Shown one piece after another: positions 55,124 to 63,868 of a stretch of 64,000 bases of DNA. Under the pieces are notes generated by a model. That model made no database searches, had not been told where the DNA came from, and saw only the letters and a list, made by a program, of their open reading frames with translations. Made by a program: the position numbers and the translations under genes. Location of the stretch: contig NZ_KB891317.1 in assembly GCF_000373385.1 (NCBI RefSeq), positions 62,001 to 126,000 on the forward strand, written 5' to 3'. Numbering within the stretch: the stretch's first letter is position 1; each line of letters opens with the position of its first letter. This stretch comes from Thiobacillus thioparus DSM 505 (GTDB lineage: Bacteria > Pseudomonadota > Gammaproteobacteria > Burkholderiales > Thiobacillaceae).

Positions 55124-55127
<4 letters not shown>
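54096..55127 (+). CDS. lpxD: UDP-3-O-(3-hydroxyacyl)glucosamine N-acyltransferase LpxD
   Basis: A 343-residue trimeric acyltransferase of lipid A synthesis. The N-terminal uridine-binding domain ([38 protein letters not shown]) precedes a left-handed beta-helix of hexapeptide repeats ([20 protein letters not shown] and similar) and the catalytic His in [18 protein letters not shown]-terminal helix ends [15 protein letters not shown]. It overlaps fabZ by four bases. Confidence 0.97.
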
Positions 55128-55567
<440 letters not shown>

Positions 55568-55568
55568 C

Positions 55569-56345
55569 ATGGCGACGATACACCCCACCGCGCTGGTCGC
55601 GCCGGGCGCACGGCTTGCCGACGACGTCGACATCGGCCCCTACACGATCATCGGCGAGCACGTCGAGATCGGCGCCGGCACCACGGTCGGCGCCCATGCC
55701 GTCATCACCGGCCACACCCGGATCGGCGCACGCAACACGATCTTCCATTTCGTCTCGCTCGGCGAGGCGCCGCAGGACAAGAAATACGCCGGCGAACCGA
55801 CCCGCCTGGAAATCGGCGACGACAACGTCATCCGCGAGTTCTGTACCTTCAACACCGGCACCGTGCAGGATCGCGGCGTCACCACCATCGGCAACCACAA
55901 CTGGATCATGGCCTACGTCCATATCGCGCATGACTGCCTGGTGGGCGACCGCACCATCTTCGCCAACAACGCCTCGCTGGCGGGCCATGCCGAAGTCGGC
56001 GACTGGGCGATCCTCGGCGGCTTCACCGGCGTGCACCAATTCTGCAAGATCGGCGCGCATGTGATGACGGGTATCTCCAGCGTGGTGTTCAAGGACATTC
56101 CGCCCTTCGTCATGGCGTCGGGCCAGCCAGCCGCACCGCACGGACTCAACAGCGAAGGCCTCAAGCGGCGCGGGTTTTCCGCCGAAGCGCTGACCGCTCT
56201 CAAGCGCGCCTACAAGGCGCTTTATCGCGAGGGCAACACCCTGGCCGAAGCACAGGCCAAGCTCGCGCCAGAAGGCGTGAAGCATGCCGAAGTACAGCAG
56301 TTGCTCGATTTCCTCGCACGCGCCGAGCGCGGCATCATTCGGTGA
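55569..56345 (+). CDS. lpxA: UDP-N-acetylglucosamine acyltransferase LpxA
   Basis: A 258-residue first enzyme of lipid A synthesis. Left-handed helix hexapeptides (IGPYTIIGEHVEIGAGTTVG) carry the catalytic His in AYVHIAHDCLVGD. Other blocks are FHFVSLGEAPQDKKY, IREFCTFNTGTVQDRGVTTI, and PFVMASGQPAAPHGLNSEGL followed by a C-terminal helical domain. It overlaps lpxB by four bases. Confidence 0.97.
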   Translation: MATIHPTALVAPGARLADDVDIGPYTIIGEHVEIGAGTTVGAHAVITGHTRIGARNTIFHFVSLGEAPQDKKYAGEPTRLEIGDDNVIREFCTFNTGTVQDRGVTTIGNHNWIMAYVHIAHDCLVGDRTIFANNASLAGHAEVGDWAILGGFTGVHQFCKIGAHVMTGISSVVFKDIPPFVMASGQPAAPHGLNSEGLKRRGFSAEALTALKRAYKALYREGNTLAEAQAKLAPEGVKHAEVQQLLDFLARAERGIIR

Positions 56346-57475
56346 TCGATCTGGGCGTGGTCGCCGGCGAAGCGTCCGGCGATCTCCTGGGTGCGCACTT
56401 CATTGCCGCGCTGCAGCAAAGCCGCCCCGATTTGCAGGCTGCCGGCATTGCCGGCCCGCGCATGATCGAGATCGGCGTCAAGGCGATCTACCCGAGCGAG
56501 AAACTGGCGGTCAACGGCTATGTCGAGGTGCTGCGCCATTTGCCGGAATTGCTGTGGATCCGTTCGCGCATCACCCGTTATTTCCTGCGTGAACGGCCGC
56601 GTGCCTTCGTCGGCATCGACGCGCCGGACTTCAATTTCACGCTGGAAGCGAAGCTCAAGCAGGCCGGCATCCCCACCGTGCATTTCGTCAGCCCGTCGAT
56701 CTGGGCGTGGCGACCCGAGCGGATTCATCGCATCAAGCAGGCGGTGTCGCACATGCTGGTGGTGTTCCCCTTCGAGGAAAAAATCTATCGGGATGCGGGC
56801 GTCCCAGTCACCTATGTCGGCCATCCGCTGGCCGACGTCATTCCACTGGAACCCGATACCGCCGGCGCACGGGTGGCGCTGGGCCTGCAGACGGGGCCGG
56901 TCGTCGCGCTGCTGCCAGGCAGCCGGCTGTCCGAGGTGACGCGTCATGCACGGCTGATGCTGGAGACCGCCGTGCGCGTCTTGCGTCATCATCCCGATGC
57001 ACAGTTCGTGCTGCCTGCCGCAAGCGAAGCCGCCAGCCGGTTGATTCGACAGGCCGGGCAGGGACTGGACGTGCCGCTGCATATTCTAGCCGGGCAGTCG
57101 CATACCGCGCTGGCGGCCTGCGACGTGGCATTGGTGGCGTCGGGTACGGCCACGCTCGAAGCTGCATTGTTCAAGAAACCGATGGCCATCACCTACCGCG
57201 TACCCGCACTGACCGCTCACCTGATGCGGAAAAAGGCACTGCTGCCCTGGATCGGACTACCGAACATCCTCGCGCACGATTTCGTGGTGCCGGAACGGGT
57301 ACAGGAAGACGCGACGCCCGAAAACCTGGCAAACGACACTCTGGCGTGGCTCGACGATGCGCCGCGCCGGCGTGCAGTCGTCGAGACGTTTCGCGGCATT
57401 CACTTGAGCCTAAGGCAGGATGCCAGCGCACGCATTGCCGAGGCGATTGCACCTTACCTGGCGGCGGGGACATGA
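56342..57475 (+). CDS. lpxB: Lipid-A-disaccharide synthase LpxB
   Basis: A 377-residue GT19 enzyme: [112 protein letters not shown] and [20 protein letters not shown]. It starts at a GTG overlapping the lpxA stop; the mature start [14 protein letters not shown] is close to the family minimum. ATGA overlap with rnhB. Confidence 0.96.
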   Translation: MIDLGVVAGEASGDLLGAHFIAALQQSRPDLQAAGIAGPRMIEIGVKAIYPSEKLAVNGYVEVLRHLPELLWIRSRITRYFLRERPRAFVGIDAPDFNFTLEAKLKQAGIPTVHFVSPSIWAWRPERIHRIKQAVSHMLVVFPFEEKIYRDAGVPVTYVGHPLADVIPLEPDTAGARVALGLQTGPVVALLPGSRLSEVTRHARLMLETAVRVLRHHPDAQFVLPAASEAASRLIRQAGQGLDVPLHILAGQSHTALAACDVALVASGTATLEAALFKKPMAITYRVPALTAHLMRKKALLPWIGLPNILAHDFVVPERVQEDATPENLANDTLAWLDDAPRRRAVVETFRGIHLSLRQDASARIAEAIAPYLAAGT

Positions 57476-58071
57476 AATCGCGTTCATCCGTCGTTCTGCA
57501 TGTTGGACCGCTTGGCTTGTGCGGCGTCGATGAGGCGGGCCGCGGGCCGCTGGCGGGACCCGTGATGGCCGCCGCCGTCATGCTCGATCCTGATGACCCC
57601 ATAGCGGGCTTGCGCGATTCCAAGAAACTGTCCGCCGCTGCGCGCGAACGCCTGGCCGACGAGATTCGCGAACGGGCCATTGCCTGGTGCGTGGCCGAAG
57701 CCAGTGTTGCCGAAATCGACACGCTGAACATCCTGCATGCCACCATGCTGGCGATGCAACGCGCCGTGTTCGGGCTGGGACGCGTCCCGGACGACGTGTG
57801 GGTGGACGGCAATCGCTGCCCCGACTGGGCATGGCGTTCGCAAGCCGTGGTCAAGGGCGACGACAAGGTGGCGGCGATCGCCGCTGCCTCGATACTTGCC
57901 AAGACTGTGCGCGATCAATTCATGTGTCGCCTGCATGACGAATATCCCGTCTATGGCTTCGCCCGGCACATGGGCTACGGCACTGCCACCCATCTCGATG
58001 CATTGAAGGCCCACGGCGCCTGCCCGCAGCACCGCAGGAGCTTCGCCCCGGTTAAGAGCCTGTTCAAGTAG
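57472..58071 (+). CDS. rnhB: Ribonuclease HII
   Basis: A 199-residue RNase HII that removes RNA from RNA:DNA hybrids. Motifs: [20 protein letters not shown] (DEAGRG with catalytic Asp-Glu), [50 protein letters not shown] and [20 protein letters not shown]. The last codons (KSLFK-stop) lie inside the left arm of the 31-base inverted repeat starting at 58056, so the C-terminus may have been replaced or trimmed by that element. Last gene of the lpx operon here. Confidence 0.96.
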   Translation: MKSRSSVVLHVGPLGLCGVDEAGRGPLAGPVMAAAVMLDPDDPIAGLRDSKKLSAAARERLADEIRERAIAWCVAEASVAEIDTLNILHATMLAMQRAVFGLGRVPDDVWVDGNRCPDWAWRSQAVVKGDDKVAAIAAASILAKTVRDQFMCRLHDEYPVYGFARHMGYGTATHLDALKAHGACPQHRRSFAPVKSLFK

Positions 58072-58477
58072 AAATCATGCTCCGCGTTGAGACCAGGATC
58101 GGATGGATGCAAGGCGCAGTGCGCAGGCAATGGCCATCCATTGCCAAGCGCTGCAACACCGCAGACGGCGCCCCGAAGTGCCGTCCGAGGAGCCCCGTTT
58201 GTGGCGATCGGACAGCGTAGGTATGCCGGCGACGCGCCCCGGGGCGCCTGCATCCCGCTCAGGGGTCGCACCTTGCTCCGCAAGGCACTGCTCCGCCCTG
58301 CGCGGTCGCATCCTGGTCTCAACCCGAAGGGCCAGTTGCCTGCGGGCGTTTATGCCCTCCGGGTGCATTGCGGTGTTACGGGTGACTCGTGGAGAATGAC
58401 TCCACTTCGTTCCCTGCGCCTTGCACTGCATCCCGCCGGCAGTCGGCGCGGGGCATGGTTTCTATTTGAACAGGCTC
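58056..58477. repeat. Non-coding element bounded by 31-base inverted repeats (MITE/REP-like)
   Basis: This fills the roughly 450-base gap after rnhB. The left end 58056-58086 and the right end 58447-58477 are inverted copies, 28 of 31 identical (GAGCCTGTTCAARTAGAAAY core). Further nested inverted copies are seen: GTTGAGACCAGGAT at 58085-58098 against ATCCTGGTCTCAAC near 58310-58323, and TGCAAGGCGCAG at 58108-58119 against CTGCGCCTTGCA near 58419-58430. A perfect palindrome GCGCCCC-GGGGCGC lies at 58234-58247, and a small hairpin TGGAG-AATGA-CTCCA near 58391. No convincing coding frame. It could be a non-autonomous mobile element or a structured RNA. Confidence 0.65.
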
Positions 58478-58519
58478 CATTGTCCTCGACCAACCCCCTT
58501 TGTTCTGAAAGGAAATCGC

Positions 58520-58978
58520 GTGAACCTGACCTTGTTGTTGCATGTCCTAGGCATCGTCGTCTGGGTGGGCGGCATGTTCTTCGCCTACATGGCGTTGCGC
58601 CCGGTGGCGGCCAGTGTGCTGGAGCCGCCGCAACGCCTGACGCTGTGGGCCGGCGTGTTCGGCAAGTTCTTTCCGTGGGTGTGGGCTTCGGTTGTTCTGA
58701 TCCTGCTGAGCGGCTTGCACATGCTGGTGAAGCTCGGCGGTGCCGCAGCGCCGCACTATGCGCTGACCATGCTGGTATTGGGCGTGGCGATGATGTTGAT
58801 TTTCGCGCACGTGTTCTTCGCGCCATACAAGAAACTCAAGCGTGCGGTGGGCGCACAGGACTGGAAAGCGGGCGGCGCGGCGCTGGCGCAGATACGCAAA
58901 CTGATCGGCATCAATCTCGCCATCGGGCTGCTGACGATTGCGGTCGTGTTTGTCGGGCGCGCGCTGATGTTGAACTAG
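58520..58978 (+). CDS. CopD-family integral membrane protein
   Basis: A 152-residue protein with four hydrophobic segments: LLLHVLGIVVWVGGMFFAYM, FFPWVWASVVLILLSGLHML, ALTMLVLGVAMMLIFAHVFF and IGINLAIGLLTIAVVFVGRA. Conserved His residues (LLHVLG, FAHVFF, GLHML) are as in the CopD/DUF-type putative copper-export or haem-containing membrane proteins. The start is a GTG with AAAGGAA seven bases upstream, just after the inverted-repeat element; upstream in-frame codons fall inside the repeat arm. The exact role is unknown. Confidence 0.8.
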   Translation: MNLTLLLHVLGIVVWVGGMFFAYMALRPVAASVLEPPQRLTLWAGVFGKFFPWVWASVVLILLSGLHMLVKLGGAAAPHYALTMLVLGVAMMLIFAHVFFAPYKKLKRAVGAQDWKAGGAALAQIRKLIGINLAIGLLTIAVVFVGRALMLN

Positions 58979-59015
58979 ACCACGATTCCACGCGTACTTC
59001 GGCACGTCGTGGCTT

Positions 59016-59411
59016 TCAGGGTTCGTCCTGCGGCGGCGCTGCGAGCAGTTGTCGCGCAACTTGCCGGATGGTTGCGGGTCGCGCCTCGCACTGCAGTTCG
59101 GCGTGAAACCGGCCGTCGCGATAGAGGTAGATCGTGGGCAGGTGGAAGATGCCGAAGTAGCGCGCCACCCCGGTGGCCTCGCTGACGTCCACTTCGTGGA
59201 ATTCGGCGGCCAGGCCGGCGAGCGCCTGCGGCAACAATTGTTTCCATGCCCGGCATGCGCCGCAGTGCGGCGAGGTGAACAACACGATCCCGATACCGGA
59301 AGAGCCGGCGAGACGAGCATGGTAACTGCCTTCGGCCAGGCGTGAAAACTCAGCCGCGGCAAGCAGATCCCGACTGGTAGAATCGCGGTTTTCCTCGCGG
59401 CTGACGCTCAT
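59016..59411 (-). CDS. Thioredoxin-fold protein with CGAC active site
   Basis: A 131-residue thioredoxin-like protein: GIGIVLFTSPHCGACRAWKQ (CxxC), EFHEVDVSEATGVARYFGIF, the cis-Pro loop HLPTIYLYRDG, and a short C-terminal helix. No signal peptide is seen, so it is probably a cytoplasmic disulphide reductase. The ATG at 59411 shares two bases with the ATG of the divergent exchanger gene (CATG). A later start is possible because the first 25 residues are not needed for the fold. Confidence 0.82.
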   Translation of the reverse strand: MSVSREENRDSTSRDLLAAAEFSRLAEGSYHARLAGSSGIGIVLFTSPHCGACRAWKQLLPQALAGLAAEFHEVDVSEATGVARYFGIFHLPTIYLYRDGRFHAELQCEARPATIRQVARQLLAAPPQDEP

Positions 59412-60411
59412 GCTGTTTCTCGAACTCTTCGGTTATCTGCTGCTCATCCTCGTGGCGGCGGAAGTCTTTGTCAACGCGCTCGAACACCTGGGCGAGAAGC
59501 TGCACATCTCGGAAGGCGTGACCGGTTCGCTGTTCGCGGCGATCGGCACTGCCATGCCCGAAACTCTGGTGCCGCTGCTGGCGATCTTTGGCGGCACCGG
59601 GAACACCGTCACCAACGAAGAAATCGGCGTCGGCGCCATCCTGGGGGCGCCGCTGATGCTGTCGACCCTGTCGCTGTCGCTGATGAGCGTGGCCGTGCTG
59701 AAACGCCGCGGTATCCAGGGCCATCTCACGCCCGAGAAGACCGGGCTCAAGCGCGATCTGGATTTCTTCCTGATGGCTTTCCTGCTGGCGTTTGTCGCCA
59801 TGTTCGTTCCGCACGGCGACGGGTGGGTGCGCGTTGCGCTCGCCTTCGTCATGGTGATGATCTATTTCTTCTACGTGATGCTGACCCTGCGTGCATCGGC
59901 CAAACTGGTCGAAGACGGGCATGCGACCGAGGCAGGGTCGCCGATGCTGCTGTCGCGCCTGGGTTTTCCGCAGAACCTGTTCTTCATCGTGGTGCAATTG
60001 GCGCTGGTGCTGGCGCTGCTGGTCGGGGGGGCCAAGGGTTTCATCCACGGCGTCGAGCTGGCCGCACCCATCATCGGTATCTCCGCGCTGCTGCTGTCGC
60101 TGATGATCATCCCGATCGCGACCGAGTTGCCGGAAAAGGTGAATTCGATCCTGTGGATACGCAAGCGCAAGGACACGCTGGCGTTCGGCAACATCACCGG
60201 CGCCATGGTGTTCCAGGGCACGCTGCTTCCCGCCATCGGGATTTCGCTGACGCCATGGGCGCCGCAAAAGGAAGTCCTGCTGGGTGTGGTGATCACGCTG
60301 GTCGCGGCATTCTGGCTGCGCTGGGCTGCCTTGAACGGCGGCTTGCGCGTGTGGCACCTGTTCGTCAACGGAGCACTGTATGTCGCCTATCTGACGGCAG
60401 TGCTGGTCTGA
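59410..60411 (+). CDS. Sodium/calcium (CaCA-type) exchanger membrane protein
   Basis: A 333-residue protein with two homologous halves of about five helices. The alpha repeats are visible as GVTGSLFAAIGTAMPETLVP (GT-xxPE) and PIIGISALLLSLMIIPIATE followed by LPEKVNSI (second PE). The pattern matches prokaryotic Na+/Ca2+ or cation/H+ exchangers; the ion is not determined. Divergent from the thioredoxin-like gene, with start codons interlocked, so its ribosome site lies inside the other gene's coding region. The terminator region of the next gene lies 20 bases on. Confidence 0.85.
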   Translation: MLFLELFGYLLLILVAAEVFVNALEHLGEKLHISEGVTGSLFAAIGTAMPETLVPLLAIFGGTGNTVTNEEIGVGAILGAPLMLSTLSLSLMSVAVLKRRGIQGHLTPEKTGLKRDLDFFLMAFLLAFVAMFVPHGDGWVRVALAFVMVMIYFFYVMLTLRASAKLVEDGHATEAGSPMLLSRLGFPQNLFFIVVQLALVLALLVGGAKGFIHGVELAAPIIGISALLLSLMIIPIATELPEKVNSILWIRKRKDTLAFGNITGAMVFQGTLLPAIGISLTPWAPQKEVLLGVVITLVAAFWLRWAALNGGLRVWHLFVNGALYVAYLTAVLV

Positions 60412-60429
60412 GAAATCGGCGCGTGCAAT

Positions 60430-60455
60430 AAAAAAACGGCGGGACTCCCCGCCGT
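60430..60455 (-). terminator. Rho-independent terminator of the PEP-CTERM protease gene
   Basis: The minus strand reads ACGGCGGG-GAGT-CCCGCCGT then a run of T. It lies about 25 bases past the stop of the PEP-CTERM gene and may also act weakly on transcripts from the exchanger gene on the plus strand. Confidence 0.9.
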
Positions 60456-60478
60456 TGTTCATTGGTTGCAACCAACGC

Positions 60479-61405
60479 TCAGACCGTTCGCCGGCGTGCG
60501 GCGAATCCGACCAGTCCCAGTCCTGCCAGCAGCATCGCCCAGGTATCGGCTTCCGGTACAGCGGTGACCTGCCAGCCGATGTCCTGCATGGCGGCGAAAT
60601 CGAGGTCAGTAAAGTGTTTGCGCTGGCCGTTGTAGATGGCGGGGCTCATCGCGGTTTCCTGGCTGACGCCATTGGCGGTGCTGAGCGTGCCGTCCGCCCA
60701 GTGGCCGAGATCGGCGGACAGCGCGACCGAGCCCGTGCTTGCGCCAATGAAGTCGGTGCCGAACGTCAGGGCTGCGAAGGAATCGGAGGTGCCGAACCCG
60801 AGGACGTGGGCCAGTTCGTGCACGGCAACCGAGTAGAAGTCGTATTCGGATGAATTGAGGCCGGCCGCGGTCTGGCCGAAGTACCAGTTGGTCGAAGCGT
60901 TATCGAAGCTGATCGAGCCGCCCCACGGCGCGACATCGACGGCGTCGCGGGACAGCAAGGCGCCGTTGCTGTCGTACAGGTTCTGCGTTTCGCCCTGCCC
61001 GCGTTGCGTGTCGGTGTTGCAGAAACTGCTGAAGCCGGAGCAGTTGTAGCCGCCCGGACCGCCGATTCCCAGGGTCGAGCCGCCCAGATTGGCGGCGCCG
61101 GCATAGATGCGGATGACATCGGTGGCCACGCTCTGGTTGCTCAACGTGACATCGGCCCCGGGCGTGGAAGGATTGAAGAATACCGTACTGAAATGGTTGG
61201 GCCCGGACGACGTGATCGCGGTCAGATTGTCCGCAAAACGCGTCTCGAACACGGACGCGGCGGCATTCAGCGTGGCGACGCTGTCGGGGTTGGACGAAAA
61301 GAAATTGGACGTGTCGTAGCTGAAGTCGAACTGGATATCGATATTCGCTAGCGCGGATTGCGCGGCGGCCAGCAGGCTCAGGCTGGCCAAGGTTCTTGTA
61401 AGCAT
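60479..61405 (-). CDS. PEP-CTERM-anchored putative zinc metalloprotease
   Basis: A 308-residue exported protein. The signal peptide is MLTRTLASLSLLAAAQSALA. The middle has a zinc-protease motif VAVHELAHVLGFGTSDSF (HExxHxxG, about 196-203) and a late HFTDLDFAAMQDIGWQV, common in matrixin-like secreted proteases. The C-terminus is a PEP-CTERM sorting signal: VPEADTWAML, a hydrophobic segment LLAGLGLVGFAA, and RRR. The usual third ligand of metzincins is not in the standard position (Thr where His/Asp is expected; Asp two residues later). GAGGGGG precedes ATG 61405. PEP-CTERM proteins are sorted by exosortase to an exopolysaccharide matrix. Confidence 0.88.
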   Translation of the reverse strand: MLTRTLASLSLLAAAQSALANIDIQFDFSYDTSNFFSSNPDSVATLNAAASVFETRFADNLTAITSSGPNHFSTVFFNPSTPGADVTLSNQSVATDVIRIYAGAANLGGSTLGIGGPGGYNCSGFSSFCNTDTQRGQGETQNLYDSNGALLSRDAVDVAPWGGSISFDNASTNWYFGQTAAGLNSSEYDFYSVAVHELAHVLGFGTSDSFAALTFGTDFIGASTGSVALSADLGHWADGTLSTANGVSQETAMSPAIYNGQRKHFTDLDFAAMQDIGWQVTAVPEADTWAMLLAGLGLVGFAARRRTV

Positions 61406-61441
61406 GTTTCCCCCTCGGGTGGATCGGTTGATACACATCCG

Positions 61442-61469
61442 CTTATCGTTTTACACGAGTGTAAAACAA
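61442..61469 (-). promoter_or_regulatory. Promoter with perfect 20-base palindromic operator upstream of the PEP-CTERM gene
   Basis: GTTTTACAC-GA-GTGTAAAAC at 61448-61467 is a perfect 9-2-9 palindrome. On the minus strand it fills the 16-base spacer between a -35-like TTGTTT (61464-61469) and a -10-like GATAAG (61442-61447), 37 bases before the start codon. It has no terminator T-run. A dimeric repressor (TetR- or GntR-type symmetry) is the simplest reading; the regulator is not identified. Confidence 0.65.
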
Positions 61470-61503
61470 GCGCAGGAGACCGACCAGCGATTCAGCGGCC
61501 CGA

Positions 61504-62697
61504 TTATGCGTCTTTCGGCGCAGCGGCGGCCGGCGGCTCGCGACGGAACGGGGTCTCGAGTTCGTCCATGTAGTGGCCGATGGCATCGGTCTCGCGTTCG
61601 AGGAAACGGTCGACCGCTTCGCGGAATTCAGTATTCTCCAGCCAGTGCCAGGAATGCGTGGCAGTGGGGACAAGGCCGCGCGCGAGCTTGTGCTCGCCCT
61701 GTGCGCCGCCTTCGAATACCGAAAGCCCGTGCGCGATGGCATATTCGATGCCCTGCTGGTAGCAGGTCTCGAAATGCAGTCCGGGCAGGTATTCCAGCGT
61801 GCCCCAGTGGCGGCCGTACAGACGCTGGCCATCTTTCATGCAGAACGAGCAGGCGACAGGCTCGCCGTCCTTGTCCGCAATGATGAGCACCAGATTGTCG
61901 GGCAGGGTCGCGCGCAGTCCGGCAAAGAAAGCCCGGTTGAGGTGCGGCTCGCTGCGGTGGCGGGCGTAGGTGTCGGCATAGCAGCGATAGAAATGGTCCC
62001 AGTCGGCATCCGTGCTCTCCGCGCCATCGACCCAGCGGAACGTCACGCCGAGGTGGGCGAGCTTCTTTCTTTCCTGACGGATTTTCTTGCGCTTGTCGTG
62101 TGTCATCGCGGCGAGAAACGCGTCGAAATCGGCATAGCCCGTGTTATTCCAGTGGAACTGGAAGCCGCTGCGATGCATGAGCGGCGTCGCTTCGAGCGCG
62201 GCGTGGTCTGGCGCGGTCGGGAAGAGGATGTGAAAGGACGAGAATCCCAGGTCACGGGTGAGCTTCAAGGCTGCCTGGATCAGCGTCGTGCGGTCAGCAT
62301 CGTTCTTTGCCAGCAGGCGCGGCCCGGGGACCGGCGAGAAGGGGACGCAGCACACCAGCTTGGGGTAATAATTCAAGCCATGCCGGCGGTAGGCATCAGC
62401 CCATGCCCAATCGAACACGAACTCGCCCCAGGAGTGGTGCTTGACGTAAAGCGGCATCGCGGCGTCGAGATGGCCATTGCGGAACAGCGCAAGGTGCACC
62501 GGCTCCCAACCGATGTCGGGCCCCACGCAGCCGGTGGCTTCCAGGGCATGCAGAAAGGCGTGCTGCAGGAAAGGCGAATCGCCGGCCAGGGTATTCCAGG
62601 CGTCGGCGGACAGTTCCGCAATGCGCGGAATGACGCGGATGACAACTTCCGCATCGGAGGGGTTTGCTTCAAAATGCACGTTTTGGCGAGCTTCCAT
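61504..62697 (-). CDS. FemAB/GNAT-like protein of the COG3146 group
   Basis: A 397-residue protein with a two-lobed GNAT (FemAB-like) layout: SPFLQHAFLHALEATGCVGP, AMPLYVKHHSWGEFVFDWAW, PVPGPRLL, LHILFP-like SSFHILFPTAPDHAAL, then HDKRKKIRQERKKL, DGQRLYGRHWGTLEYLPGLH, FETCYQQGIEYAIAHGLSVF and EGGAQGEHKLARGLVP. This is the family annotated as peptidogalycan biosynthesis/recognition or DUF482; its substrate is unproven. Its start codon is 10 bases from that of the divergent sucC. Confidence 0.88.
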   Translation of the reverse strand: MEARQNVHFEANPSDAEVVIRVIPRIAELSADAWNTLAGDSPFLQHAFLHALEATGCVGPDIGWEPVHLALFRNGHLDAAMPLYVKHHSWGEFVFDWAWADAYRRHGLNYYPKLVCCVPFSPVPGPRLLAKNDADRTTLIQAALKLTRDLGFSSFHILFPTAPDHAALEATPLMHRSGFQFHWNNTGYADFDAFLAAMTHDKRKKIRQERKKLAHLGVTFRWVDGAESTDADWDHFYRCYADTYARHRSEPHLNRAFFAGLRATLPDNLVLIIADKDGEPVACSFCMKDGQRLYGRHWGTLEYLPGLHFETCYQQGIEYAIAHGLSVFEGGAQGEHKLARGLVPTATHSWHWLENTEFREAVDRFLERETDAIGHYMDELETPFRREPPAAAAPKDA

Positions 62698-62707
62698 CGA
62701 AAAACAA

Positions 62708-63868
62708 ATGAACCTGCATGAATATCAGGCCAAACAAATCCTGCGGTCGGGCAACATTAACACGCCGCGCGGCCTTGCAGCAGCGAGCGCCGAGGCCGCG
62801 GTTGACGCCGCGAACGAACTGGGCGGCGACGCCTGGGTGGTGAAGGCACAGATCCACGCCGGCGGGCGCGGTAAGGCAGGCGGCGTCAAGGTGGTCAAAA
62901 GCCTCGACGATGTGCGCGCGATGGCCGGTTCGCTGCTCGGCAAGCCACTGGTGACTAACCAGAATGCCCCCGACGGCCAGCCCGTGAACCAGGTTCTGGT
63001 GGAAGAGACGCTGCCGATCGCGCGTGAGCTGTACCTGTCGCTGCTGGTGGATCGCGAGACCGAGCGCGTCGCCATCGTGGCTTCCGCCGCCGGCGGCATG
63101 GACATCGAGGAGGTGGCGCATGCCACGCCGGAAAAGGTCCTGACCGAGGCCTGCGATCCCTTGCTGGGCGTGCAGGACTTCCAGTGCCGCGCGCTGGCCT
63201 TCGCGCTGGAACTGACAGGCGAGGCCTACAAGGATTTCTGCCGCCTGCTGCCGCAGCTGTACCGGGTGTTCATCGCCAATGATCTCTCCCTGCTCGAGAT
63301 CAACCCGCTGGTGGTAACGGCTGACAACCGTGTGCTACCGCTCGACTGCAAGATGAGCGTCGACGACAACGCGCTCTACCGCCGCAAGACGCTGAGCGAG
63401 CTGCGGGACGACAGCCAGATCGACGCCAAGGAAGCCGCCGCCAATGCGGCCAACGTGAACTACGTCGCGCTCACCGGCAATATCGGCTGCATGGTCAACG
63501 GTGCCGGGCTGGCAATGGCGACGATGGATCTGATTCAATTAGAGGGCGGCACGCCCGCCAATTTCCTCGACGTCGGCGGCGGCGCCACGCCGGAGACGGT
63601 GGCGCAGGGCTTCAAGATCATCCTGCTCGACCCCAACGTGCGCGCAGTGCTGATCAACATTTTCGGCGGCATCGTGCGCTGCGACGTGATCGCCGAAGGC
63701 ATCATCCAGGCGGTGAAGGAAGTCGGCGTGAAAGTACCGGTGATCGTGCGGCTGGAAGGCACCAATGCCGAACTGGGCCGCAGGTTGCTGGCCGAATCGG
63801 GGCTGGCGATTCTGGCAGCGGAAAGCCTTACTCAGGCAGCAAAACTCGCCGTGGAGCAAGCAGCATGA
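62708..63868 (+). CDS. sucC: Succinate-CoA ligase (ADP-forming), beta subunit
   Basis: A 386-residue ATP-grasp subunit of the TCA cycle. Blocks: [115 protein letters not shown] and [16 protein letters not shown]. The length is typical. The divergent FemAB-like gene starts only 10 bases away, so the sucC promoter must lie within that gene. It overlaps sucD by four bases. Confidence 0.97.
   Translation: MNLHEYQAKQILRSGNINTPRGLAAASAEAAVDAANELGGDAWVVKAQIHAGGRGKAGGVKVVKSLDDVRAMAGSLLGKPLVTNQNAPDGQPVNQVLVEETLPIARELYLSLLVDRETERVAIVASAAGGMDIEEVAHATPEKVLTEACDPLLGVQDFQCRALAFALELTGEAYKDFCRLLPQLYRVFIANDLSLLEINPLVVTADNRVLPLDCKMSVDDNALYRRKTLSELRDDSQIDAKEAAANAANVNYVALTGNIGCMVNGAGLAMATMDLIQLEGGTPANFLDVGGGATPETVAQGFKIILLDPNVRAVLINIFGGIVRCDVIAEGIIQAVKEVGVKVPVIVRLEGTNAELGRRLLAESGLAILAAESLTQAAKLAVEQAA

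Noticed and set aside
58087-58519. Coding frames through the region after rnhB
   Set aside because: Frames are open only through GC bias, have no start signals or recognisable motifs, and coincide with the inverted-repeat structure.
61448-61467. The palindrome before the PEP-CTERM gene as a terminator for the FemAB-like gene
   Set aside because: The T residues are inside the stem and no T-run follows on either strand; its place between -35 and -10 elements fits an operator better.
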